Assembly: GCA_041488455.1 (NCBI GenBank)
Contig: JBGPPG010000102.1
Coordinates: 1-11,744 of the forward strand
Direction: 5' to 3'
DNA from: DASQPE01 sp041488455
GTDB taxonomy: Bacteria > Gemmatimonadota > Gemmatimonadetes > Gemmatimonadales > GWC2-71-9
DNA: 11,744 bases
Below, one piece after another: positions 1 through 6,246 of the stretch. The stretch's first letter is position 1. Every line of letters begins with the position of its first letter. Below the pieces are notes generated by a model that was not told the DNA's origin, did not search any database, and worked only from the letters and a program-made list of their open reading frames with translations. A program made the position numbers and the translations under genes.

Positions 1-169
1 CCGGCGTGCCGGTGCCCGCCGAGATGACGTGCACGACCTCCCCGGCTGCCACGGTGATGTTGCGCGCCGAGAGGCTGTCGCCCGACATGCTCAGCCCCAA
101 GGCGAGCCCGGCAACCAGAAGGTTCAGGAGCACAGCGGCCTTTCGGGTTGGGTGTCGGAGAATCCCCAT
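1..169 (-). CDS. N-terminal fragment of an exported protein (5' part only)
   Basis: Only the first 56 codons lie inside the window; the gene runs off the left edge. The start is the ATG at 169-167. The visible protein begins MGILRHPTRKAAVLLNLLVAG, with basic residues (R5, R9, K10), a hydrophobic stretch at about 11-28 and small residues after it. This is the layout of a Sec signal peptide or N-terminal anchor. The mature part starts around residue 35 and reads NITVAAGEVVHVISAGTGTP. The final AGEVVHVISAGTGTP resembles the first beta strand and turn of alpha/beta hydrolases, just before their oxyanion-hole glycine segment. That reading is weak because the catalytic residues lie outside the window. 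It is divergent from the DUF72 gene at 298, with 128 bases between the two starts. Confidence 0.6.
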   Translation of the reverse strand, partial: MGILRHPTRKAAVLLNLLVAGLALGLSMSGDSLSARNITVAAGEVVHVISAGTGTP

Positions 170-190
170 CCTAGCCGGGACACCTGCGGC

Positions 191-218
191 TTGGCAACGC
201 GCGCGGCCCCACTATTTG
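191..218 (+). promoter_or_regulatory. possible sigma-70 promoter for the DUF72 gene
   Basis: A TTGGCA at 191-196 (five of six bases match the -35 consensus) is followed after 16 bases by TATTTG at 213-218, inside a short AT-richer patch of an otherwise very GC-rich spacer. The -10 match is poor: only the first three bases agree. The site would give a leader of about 70 bases before the GTG at 298. This is inference from pattern only. Confidence 0.25.
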
Positions 219-287
219 GATAGGCACCTTCCCGCGCCCCGGCCTGGCCCGCGTGCCCCGCCGGGGCCAAGTTCAGGCAGTTTTTGC

Positions 288-300
288 GGAGGGCGGCGTG
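288..300 (+). promoter_or_regulatory. ribosome-binding site fixing the GTG start of the DUF72 gene
   Basis: GGAGGG at 288-293 is followed by a four-base spacer and GTG at 298-300. It decides between this start and the in-frame GTG at 253, which has no comparable purine run before it. Confidence 0.6.
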
Positions 301-1005
301 CAGGTCTTCGTGGGTACCAGCGGCTACGCGTACAAGGAGTGGAAGGGCGGGTTCTACCCCGCCAAGCTCCCGGCCGCCGAGATGCTGCACTTCTACGCGA
401 GCCGGCTGGGGACCGTGGAGATCAACAACACGTTCTACCGCATGCCCTCGGAGCACGTGCTGGTGGACTGGGCCGCGCAGGTGCCCGAGGCGTTCCGTTT
501 CATCCTCAAGGCGTCGCAGAGGATCACGCACTACGCGCGACTCAAGGTCGAGGACGACTCGCTCGACTACTTTCTCCGCACCGCCAATGTTCTGGGACAC
601 CGCCTCGGCCCGACCCTCTTCCAGCTGCCGCCCAATCTCAAGAAGGATCTCCCACGGCTGACGGACTTCCTGGGCAAGCTGCCGCGTACCTGGCGCGCGG
701 CGATGGAGTTCCGGCACGAGAGCTGGTTCGCAGACGACGTGCTCGACGCGTTGCGGGCACGGGACATCGCGCTCGTGGCGGTGGACGACGACGAGGGCGG
801 AGCGCCGCTGGTCCCCACGGCGTCCTGGGGCTACCTCCGGCTCCGCCGCAGGGCCTACGACTCGGCCGCGCTTGCGGCTTGGGCCGAGCGGATTCTCGCA
901 CAACCGTGGCAGGAGGCGTACGCGTTCCTCAAGCACGAGGAGGACGAGACGGCGGCCAACGGGCCGAGGTGGGCCGAAGAGCTGGCCCGCCTCACGAGTT
1001 CGTAG
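298..1005 (+). CDS. DUF72 (YecE-like) domain protein
   Basis: The 235-residue protein matches the DUF72/YecE family, which folds as a TIM-barrel-like domain; its biochemical function is not established. Family hallmarks are visible: GTSGY near the N terminus (6-10), followed by KEWKGGFYP (13-21); EINNTFYR at 41-48; a TLFQLPPN segment at about 106-113; EFRHESWF at 147-154. The start is taken as the GTG at 298 because a GGAGGG ribosome-binding site lies at 288-293 and the family normally begins directly with the VFVGTSGY strand. An in-frame GTG at 253 would add 15 residues with no family match. The end of the barrel (YLRLRRRAYD, then LKHEEDETAANG) departs from the usual YLRLHG and FNN-type motifs, so this is a slightly divergent member. 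It stands alone on the plus strand and converges with the PDZ gene. Confidence 0.9.
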   Translation: MQVFVGTSGYAYKEWKGGFYPAKLPAAEMLHFYASRLGTVEINNTFYRMPSEHVLVDWAAQVPEAFRFILKASQRITHYARLKVEDDSLDYFLRTANVLGHRLGPTLFQLPPNLKKDLPRLTDFLGKLPRTWRAAMEFRHESWFADDVLDALRARDIALVAVDDDEGGAPLVPTASWGYLRLRRRAYDSAALAAWAERILAQPWQEAYAFLKHEEDETAANGPRWAEELARLTSS

Positions 1006-1020
1006 GCTTGCCCAAAACGA

Positions 1021-1046
1021 GCGGGGCTGGCGATTGCCAGCCCCGC
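1021..1046 (-). terminator. intrinsic terminator for the PDZ gene
   Basis: A perfect 11-base-pair inverted repeat, GCGGGGCTGGC at 1021-1031 and GCCAGCCCCGC at 1036-1046, encloses a four-base loop. Read on the minus strand it is followed by TCGTTTTGGG, a short T run, and it lies 44 bases after the PDZ gene stop at 1090. On the plus strand no T run follows, although the hairpin could still help end the converging DUF72 transcript, whose stop is at 1005. Confidence 0.75.
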
Positions 1047-1089
1047 AAGCAGCGCTCCGATGATGAGACTCTCGCGCGAACGTTTCGGA

Positions 1090-1926
1090 TCAGGTCTCTC
1101 CGAGCCCGAGGGCCTGGTCGAATGACGGCAGCTCCATCTCGAAGGAGTCCGCCGGATCCGGGCCTTCGCTGCGCTCCATCCGGTCTCCCCGGCCGGGCAT
1201 ACGCCGGTGGGCCGGGGCAGTCCAGGTCAAGTTGGTCCGCTGCTTCTTGCGCATCACCTCGAGCTTGGCCTTCTCGCCCGGGGCGTAGGAGCGGAGGATC
1301 TCGAGCGCGTGGCGCACGGACTGGGGCTTCCGGCCGTCAATGGCCAGGAGCACGTCGCCGGCCTTGAGCGGGGATGCCGAATCCGCAGGCGACTTCACTA
1401 CCAGGAATCCCTCGCTGGTCCCGAAGTACTCGCCCAGGTCCTTCCCCACCTCGACCAGTCGCAGGCCGCCGGAGGGATGGTGCCGGAACATCATCATCAT
1501 TCCGGGTCCCCGGTCCCCGTCGCCGGGGCCGAAGCCCGGCATTCCGCGGAAGGACATCGCCACCCGGCGCTCCATCCGGTCGGCCACGAGCGTCGCGGTC
1601 TTGGTCTCGCCGCCGCGCCGGTATTCGATCCGAACCGTGTCTCCCGGCTGGATGCCCCGCGCCATCTGCATCAGCTTACGGCCTCCGTCGACGGTGGTGC
1701 CGTTCACGCGGGTGATGACGTCGCCCCGCTCCAGACCGGCGGCGGACGCGGGGCTGTCGGGCACTACGGACCGCACCCGGGTGCCGGCGCTGTCGCCCCC
1801 GCGGTCTGTCTGGCCGTCCAGCACCAGGCCGAGCCGGCCGTGCCCGTGGGCATGGTCCTGGGCGGCGAGGGGGACAAGGGGCAGGGCGAGGCTCAAGAGC
1901 GCCGCGCCGAGCAGGTTAGTACGCAT
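1090..1926 (-). CDS. secreted two-PDZ-domain protein
   Basis: A 278-residue protein with a clear Sec signal peptide: a hydrophobic core at about 5-20, with probable cleavage near LAA-QD at 20-24. Two PDZ domains follow. The first is at about 31-115, with the VPDSPASAAGLERGDVITRVNG core. The second is at about 155-228, with VVKSPADSASPLKAGDVLLAIDG. No protease domain is present, so this is not a DegP/HtrA or S41 peptidase; it is probably a periplasmic binding or scaffold protein. The mature N terminus has HAHGHG (25-30). The linker between the domains is glycine-rich with four consecutive methionines (143-146) and a His pair (149-150). The start ATG at 1926 has an AGGAGA ribosome-binding site (1933-1938, complementary strand) six bases upstream. 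It lies 74 bases below the M32 peptidase stop on the same strand, so co-transcription is possible. Confidence 0.88.
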   Translation of the reverse strand: MRTNLLGAALLSLALPLVPLAAQDHAHGHGRLGLVLDGQTDRGGDSAGTRVRSVVPDSPASAAGLERGDVITRVNGTTVDGGRKLMQMARGIQPGDTVRIEYRRGGETKTATLVADRMERRVAMSFRGMPGFGPGDGDRGPGMMMMFRHHPSGGLRLVEVGKDLGEYFGTSEGFLVVKSPADSASPLKAGDVLLAIDGRKPQSVRHALEILRSYAPGEKAKLEVMRKKQRTNLTWTAPAHRRMPGRGDRMERSEGPDPADSFEMELPSFDQALGLGET

Positions 1927-2000
1927 GAGGTGTCTCCTGTCGGGTTAGGGCCCGTTCAGGGATAGAGGATGCGGGGAGGGAGGCGGCCGTCGCAGACGCC

Positions 2001-3515
2001 CTAGCGTCCCTCCTGATCTACGTACTTCTCCTTGAGCGCGCTGACGAGGGGGTGCCAGTCCGGCGGCGCCCCGGTCGCCCGCTCGACCAGCTGCCTGGCC
2101 GTAAAGCGCCGGCCATGGCGGTGCACCCGGTCCCGCAGCCAGCCGAGGAGGGTGCCGAAGTCGCCCCGGGCGAACTGGGCATCGAGGTCCCCCAGCTGCT
2201 CGCGCGCAGCGGCGAAGAGCTGGGCCGCGTAGAGGTTCCCCAGAGTGTACGTAGGAAAGTACCCCACCAGGCCCTCCGCCCAGTGCCCGTCCTGGAGGCA
2301 ACCCTCGACGTCGTTCGCGGGGGTGACGCCCAGGTATCGCTTGTAGGCGGCGTTCCAGGCCTCGGGCAGATCCGCGGCCTTGAGGTCGTTGGAGAGCAGG
2401 GCCTGCTCCAACTCGAACCGTATGAAGATGTGCAGGTTGTAGGTCACCTCGTCCGCCCGGACCCGGACGCAGGAGCGCTCGACCCGGTTGATGCCGGCGA
2501 GAAACGGATCGAGCTTCGTCTCCTGCAGCGCCTCGTGGAACATGGCCCGGGCCCGGGGAAAGAAGTGCTGCCAGAAGCTCCGCCTCCGCCCGATCAGGTT
2601 TTCCCAGAGCCGCGACTGCGACTCGTGCAGCCCGAGCGAGGCCGCGTCACCCATCGGCGTGCCGTAGTGCGCGGCGTCAAGCCCCTGCTCGTACAGCGCG
2701 TGTCCGGCTTCGTGAAGCACGGAGAAGAACCCGCCGGCGAAGTCGCGGGTCGAGAATCGCGCCGTGATCCGGCAGTCGCCGGGACCCAGACCGGTGCAAA
2801 AGGGGTGGAGCGAGCTGTCGATCCGCCCCCGCTCGAGGTCGAAGCCGATCGCGGCCGCCACGGCCTCGCCGAAGATCCGCTGGCGGTCAACCGGGAACTC
2901 GCGTCGCTGCGCGCCGGCCCGGGAGCGCGGCTTCCGGCCGCCGGTGATGGCGTCCACCAGCGGGAGCAGCTCCCGCTTGAGCTCCACGAACAGCCGCGCG
3001 ACCTCCGCGGTGGTCATGCCCGGCTCGTAGTGCTCGAGCAGCGCGTCGTACGCAGTCGCCGGGTAGCCGACGGCTTCCGCCTCCTCGCGGGCGAGCTTGA
3101 GGATGCGCTCGAGCCACGGCCGGAACAGCTCGTATTCACCCGCCTCCCGGGCATCGGCCCAGGCCTGCTGGGCCAGCGCTGTCACCCGGGCCGACTCGGC
3201 GACGAGCTTGCGCGGCAGCTTCCGCTCGCGGTCGTAGTCCCGGTGGATCTCGCGCACGTTCACGGCGGCGGGCGACTCCGGGTCGGCCACCAGGCGGGAA
3301 CGCTCCACCTCGCCCAGCAGCTCGCCGATGCGGGGGTCGGTGCCGCGGTCGTGCAGCAGCCCCGCGAGGAGGGCGAGCTGCTCGCTCCGGTGCTCGACGC
3401 CACCGCGCGGGAGATAGGTCTCCTCGTCCCACTCGAGGAGATCGACGCAGGAGGACAGCATCGCCTCCTCGCGGACGAGCCGGATCAGTTCGTCGTACGC
3501 CGTCTGAGGTCGCAT
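2001..3515 (-). CDS. M32 family metallocarboxypeptidase (carboxypeptidase Taq type)
   Basis: A 504-residue protein, the normal length for M32 enzymes, which remove C-terminal amino acids from peptides using one metal ion, usually in the cytoplasm. All six motifs described for the family are present in order: HPF (237-239), DCRIT (247-251), the zinc motif HEAGH (268-272, ligands H268 and H272, catalytic E269), HESQ (297-300, third ligand E298), RVRAD (351-355) and GCLQDGHW (405-412). No signal peptide is seen. The start is the ATG at 3515: the protein begins MRPQTAYDELIRLV, as expected for the family, and the frame upstream is antisense to the ATP-grasp gene. No good ribosome-binding site precedes it, so initiation may be weak or leaderless. 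It is divergent from the ATP-grasp gene with 57 bases between starts, and upstream of the PDZ gene. Confidence 0.95.
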   Translation of the reverse strand: MRPQTAYDELIRLVREEAMLSSCVDLLEWDEETYLPRGGVEHRSEQLALLAGLLHDRGTDPRIGELLGEVERSRLVADPESPAAVNVREIHRDYDRERKLPRKLVAESARVTALAQQAWADAREAGEYELFRPWLERILKLAREEAEAVGYPATAYDALLEHYEPGMTTAEVARLFVELKRELLPLVDAITGGRKPRSRAGAQRREFPVDRQRIFGEAVAAAIGFDLERGRIDSSLHPFCTGLGPGDCRITARFSTRDFAGGFFSVLHEAGHALYEQGLDAAHYGTPMGDAASLGLHESQSRLWENLIGRRRSFWQHFFPRARAMFHEALQETKLDPFLAGINRVERSCVRVRADEVTYNLHIFIRFELEQALLSNDLKAADLPEAWNAAYKRYLGVTPANDVEGCLQDGHWAEGLVGYFPTYTLGNLYAAQLFAAAREQLGDLDAQFARGDFGTLLGWLRDRVHRHGRRFTARQLVERATGAPPDWHPLVSALKEKYVDQEGR

Positions 3516-3572
3516 TTGCGCATTGGTCAAATCGGCGAAAAGATACTCATCCCCCGGGACGACGAGGAGCCC

Positions 3573-5048
3573 GTGTCGCAAGACGACCAGGACTCGGTCA
3601 CGCTTTCCACGGCCGAAGTGGCCGGGCTCGCCGGCATGCGCCTGGCCGCCCGGGTGCGGCAGGCGCTGTATCACATCCCGACCCTGCGCCTGGCCCAGGC
3701 TCACGAGCGGATGCGCCGCGCTTCGATCGAGCGCCGGGTGGCGTATTTCCGCGAGGGGGAGATGGACGCTATCCGGATCCTGCCCTGCCCCATCACCGTG
3801 CTGCCGGAGGAGCTCGAGTACCTCCATTTCGTCTGCCGCACGCTCCAGGGCGCCCTCGGCCGGCTCCCCGAGCTCTACCTCGCTGACGACGACGTCCGCG
3901 AAGCGCTCCGGCTCTATCCCGAGGAGGAGGAGTGGCTCCGTGCCTGCTGGGGACCGAGCCAGCGCATGCGGAACCCCGTCTTCGGGCGGCTCGACGCCAT
4001 GATCGACTACCCCAACCCGATGTGGAAAGAGACGCTGTGGTTCGTCGAGCCGAACCTGAACGGCGTTGGCGGCATCTACCTCATTCCGGCGATCGAGGAG
4101 ATCGTCGAGGAGGAGATCGTTCCCCTGCTCCAGGAGCAAGACCCGGGGCTCAGGCTGAGCCGGCTGGCCGACGCGCGCGACCTGCTGCTTCGGGAGCTGA
4201 CGGACCAGCTCGCCGCCACGAGCCGCCGGGGCCGGTGCGTCTGCTTTGTCGAGCCGAAATATGAGGGGGAGGGAATCGACGAGCAGCGCTCGCTCGTCGA
4301 GTTCTTCCGGGTGCGGGACGGCCTCGATACGGTGCACGCCGATCCGGCCGAGCTCAGACTGGAGGGGGGTGAAGTCCGCTACGAGGATCACGTGGTGGAT
4401 CTGGCATATCGGGACTACAGCGTTCTCGATCTGGTCGAGCTCGCGTCCGAGGGGGTTGACGTCGAGCCGATGCGCCGGCTCTTCCGGGAAAACCGCGTGA
4501 TCTCGTCGATCGGAGCGGAGCTCGACCAGAAGAGTTGCTGGGAGGTCTTCACCGATCCGGCGCTCGCCGATCGGTACTTCACCGATGAGGAGCGCGGCGT
4601 GTTCCGCCGGCACATCCTCTGGACCCGGCTCCTTGCCGACCGGCACACGCAGCTGCCCGGCGGGGAGGAGGGCGACCTGCTCGAGTATGCGCGCCGGGAG
4701 CAGGAGACCCTGGTGATCAAGCCCAACCGCGGTTACGGCGGCGACGGCGTCACCATCGGCCATACGCTGACCCGCGCCGACTGGGAGCGGGCGATCGACG
4801 CCGCCCTGGCGGACGAGGAGCGTTGGGTGGTGCAGCGCCTCGCCGCCATCCCGGTCGTCGAATTCCCGACCCTCGGTGCCGACGGCGTGCTCGTACCGGA
4901 GCCGTTCTACACCGTGATGGGATTCGCGCCGGGCCCCGACGGGCTCGCGATCCTCGCCCGCGCGTCGCAGCGGCAGGTGGTCAACGTTGCCCAGCGAGGC
5001 GGGATGTGCGCGGTGATGCGGGGAGAGACGGAAAACAGTGAGAGGTGA
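3573..5048 (+). CDS. circularly permuted ATP-grasp family protein, substrate unknown
   Basis: A 491-residue soluble protein. The C-terminal half carries ATP-grasp features of the circularly permuted type (the DUF404/DUF407 and glutathionylspermidine-synthase-like group). VIKPNRGYGGDGVTIG (381-396) is the glycine-rich nucleotide loop with its lysine strand. VDLAYRDYSVLD (285-296) matches the usual 'yrR' strand. DQKSCWEVFTDP (318-329) matches the conserved 'NK..l..l.d' helix, and FVEPNLNGVGG (157-167) lies in the N-terminal half. Such enzymes typically join a carboxylate to an amine using ATP; the substrate here cannot be read. The start is uncertain: GTG at 3573 follows GAGGAG (3564-3569) with a short three-base gap; TTG at 3516 and ATG at 3636 are alternatives. 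The last codons (S-E-R-stop) fall in the heptamer repeat at 5038-5058. No biosynthetic or peptide-substrate gene is adjacent. Confidence 0.8.
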   Translation: MSQDDQDSVTLSTAEVAGLAGMRLAARVRQALYHIPTLRLAQAHERMRRASIERRVAYFREGEMDAIRILPCPITVLPEELEYLHFVCRTLQGALGRLPELYLADDDVREALRLYPEEEEWLRACWGPSQRMRNPVFGRLDAMIDYPNPMWKETLWFVEPNLNGVGGIYLIPAIEEIVEEEIVPLLQEQDPGLRLSRLADARDLLLRELTDQLAATSRRGRCVCFVEPKYEGEGIDEQRSLVEFFRVRDGLDTVHADPAELRLEGGEVRYEDHVVDLAYRDYSVLDLVELASEGVDVEPMRRLFRENRVISSIGAELDQKSCWEVFTDPALADRYFTDEERGVFRRHILWTRLLADRHTQLPGGEEGDLLEYARREQETLVIKPNRGYGGDGVTIGHTLTRADWERAIDAALADEERWVVQRLAAIPVVEFPTLGADGVLVPEPFYTVMGFAPGPDGLAILARASQRQVVNVAQRGGMCAVMRGETENSER

Positions 5049-5058
5049 GGAGTGAGAA
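5038..5058 (+). repeat. heptamer tandem repeat GTGAGRN x3 at the ATP-grasp stop codon
   Basis: Three tandem heptamers, GTGAGAG, GTGAGGA and GTGAGAA, cover 5038-5058. They encode the last codons and the TGA stop (5046-5048) of the ATP-grasp gene. The third unit is also the outer part of the terminator stem at 5052-5093. The same GTGA-type heptamer, with different last bases, recurs at 7734-7761. Confidence 0.7.
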
Positions 5059-5093
5059 GGGGGCCCCGATGACTCTCGGAGCCCCCTTCTCAC
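5052..5093. terminator. long bidirectional hairpin between converging genes
   Basis: The arms GTGAGAAGGGGGC (5052-5064) and GCCCCCTTCTCAC (5081-5093) pair perfectly over 13 base pairs. The stem continues, past one C-A mismatch, with CCGA (5066-5069) against TCGG (5076-5079), closing a six-base loop. It begins four bases after the ATP-grasp stop and ends 13 bases before the sigma factor stop at 5107, so it can end both transcripts. No strong T run follows on either side, only pyrimidine-rich sequence. Confidence 0.7.
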
Positions 5094-5100
5094 TTCTCAC
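5087..5100 (-). repeat. inverted copies of the heptamer, TTCTCAC x2
   Basis: TTCTCAC occurs twice in tandem at 5087-5093 and 5094-5100, the exact complement of the GTGAGAA unit at 5052-5058. The hairpin stem can therefore close in two registers. The second copy ends seven bases before the sigma factor stop codon. Confidence 0.6.
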
Positions 5101-5106
5101 CGCGGT

Positions 5107-6006
5107 TTAGGCGGCTAGGTCCTTCAGTCTGTCGCCGTGCTGCTCCTTGAGCTGCTTGAGCGCACGGTCGCGCAGCTGGCGGATCCGCTCCCGGGTGACA
5201 CCCATCATCCGCCCGATTTCCTCGAGCGTCCGGGCCCGCCCGTCGTCCAGTCCGAAGTACAGCCGGATCACCTTGGCGTCCCGCGCGGGGAGCGAGGCCA
5301 GGGCGGTCTCCAGATCGCTCGTGCGGCTCTTGGCCAGGGTCGCCGCATCGGTGCCCTCATCGGACGCCAGAGCCACGCGCTCCATGCGGGAGCGATCGTC
5401 GTCGGCGCGCATCGGCTGGTCGAGCCGCAGCGCCTCGATGTGGAGCGCGCCCAGCGAGCGGACCGACTCGGGCGTGAGCCCGGTGGCCTCGACCAGCTCC
5501 TCGGTCGTCGGCGCCCGGCCCAGCCGCTCGGCCAGGTAGGTCGTTGCCCGGGCGAGCCGGTTGAGATCGGCCGTCCGGTTGAGCGGCACCCGCACGGGAC
5601 GCCCGTGCCGTGCCAGCGCCGCCTGGATCGCCTGGCGGATCCACCAGACCGCGTAGGAAATGAACTTGACGCCGCGGTCCGGGTCGAACTTCCGGGCGGC
5701 GGTCATCAGCCCGACGTTGCCCTCGCCGATCAGGTCCATGAGGGGTACGCCGCGGTTCTGGTACTGCTTGGCGACGGAGACCACGAAGCGCACGTTGTGC
5801 CGCGCCAGCCGCTCCTGCGCGGCCACGTCCCCGCGAAACGCCTTCCGGGCGAGCGCCTTCTCCTGGTCCACGGTGAGCAGCGGGATCCGGCTGATCTCGT
5901 CGAGATAGAGGTCGAGGCTTTCCCGGCCGTCATCCAGCGCGCGCGGCAGGGACGCCGGCTTGGGCGGGCGGCGGGTGGAGCGCTTGGGGTTCTTGACAGC
6001 AGGCAC
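5107..6006 (-). CDS. RNA polymerase sigma-70 family factor (RpoD/RpoS-like)
   Basis: A 299-residue sigma factor that would direct RNA polymerase to promoters. Region 1.2 is seen at about 31-62 (SLDLYLDEISRIPLLT), and region 2 at about 66-140 with DLIGEGNVGLM (91-101) and YAVWWIRQAI (128-137), the core-binding and -10 melting helices. Region 3 spans about 145-225 (LGRAPTTEELVEATGLTPE) and region 4 about 229-290, with the helix-turn-helix LEEIGRMMGVTRERIRQLRD (261-280) that reads the -35 element. There is no acidic region 1.1, and the N terminus is a short basic tail. It is thus probably a group 2 (non-essential, primary-like) sigma rather than the housekeeping RpoD, though this is inference. 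The start is GTG at 6006, with a GAGGGGAG ribosome-binding site (6013-6020) at six bases. It converges with the ATP-grasp gene. Confidence 0.93.
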   Translation of the reverse strand: MPAVKNPKRSTRRPPKPASLPRALDDGRESLDLYLDEISRIPLLTVDQEKALARKAFRGDVAAQERLARHNVRFVVSVAKQYQNRGVPLMDLIGEGNVGLMTAARKFDPDRGVKFISYAVWWIRQAIQAALARHGRPVRVPLNRTADLNRLARATTYLAERLGRAPTTEELVEATGLTPESVRSLGALHIEALRLDQPMRADDDRSRMERVALASDEGTDAATLAKSRTSDLETALASLPARDAKVIRLYFGLDDGRARTLEEIGRMMGVTRERIRQLRDRALKQLKEQHGDRLKDLAA

Positions 6007-6020
6007 GCGAAACTCCCCTC
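6004..6020 (-). promoter_or_regulatory. ribosome-binding site fixing the GTG start of the sigma factor
   Basis: On the minus strand GAGGGGAG (6020-6013) precedes GTG (6006-6004) by six bases. The reading frame stays open upstream to 6219 but shows no sigma similarity there, so this site sets the start. Confidence 0.7.
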
Positions 6021-6246
6021 TATGATCCTGGCCCCGTCCGTGGGACCGAGCATGTAAGATCAATTTCAACAATGACTTGGCGGCGTCGTCCCGCCTGAAC
6101 CCCGGTCCGATGTGCCGGACCCGTAATGATGCGCCGTTACCGGCGACCGTCGCGGGGGCGGGAAAAGGTACTCCACGGACCCGAGAATGGAACCCACCGC
6201 TCCGGAAAAGGGTCAACAAACGGCACCCGGTCCGGGTTCCGCCCGG
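6007..6246 (-). other. intergenic region with two small hairpins and an AT-rich patch
   Basis: The 240 bases between the membrane protein stop (6247) and the sigma start (6006) hold no convincing gene. Two short inverted repeats stand close together: CGCCG-TTAC-CGGCG (6132-6145) and GGTCCG-ATGTGC-CGGACC (6104-6121). Neither is followed by a T run. They may end the upstream operon weakly. About 30 bases further toward the sigma gene is an AT-rich stretch (about 6049-6078), unusual for this window and the most likely place for a sigma-gene promoter, but I could not match a standard -35/-10 pair with correct spacing. Confidence 0.4.

Noticed and set aside
6..1367. 453-residue plus-strand open frame
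   Set aside because: It crosses the DUF72 gene in another frame and runs antisense to parts of two minus-strand genes; its composition is Arg/Pro/Gly-rich out-of-frame GC sequence.
1207..1965. 252-residue plus-strand open frame over the PDZ gene
   Set aside because: Antisense shadow of a gene with a clear signal peptide, two PDZ domains and a ribosome-binding site.
2052..3572. Plus-strand extension of the ATP-grasp frame to a 998-residue protein
   Set aside because: The same codon-register effect over the M32 gene; the extension has no family resemblance, while the M32 gene carries all six motifs.
3516..5093. Minus-strand extension of the M32 reading frame to a 1030-residue protein
   Set aside because: The extension is the exact codon-register complement of the ATP-grasp gene. 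In this register antisense stops arise only opposite TTA, CTA and TCA, which are rare in GC-rich genes. M32 enzymes are about 500 residues, and the family match starts at 3515.
6007..6219. N-terminal extension of the sigma factor
   Set aside because: No sigma similarity, and a strong ribosome-binding site points to GTG 6006.
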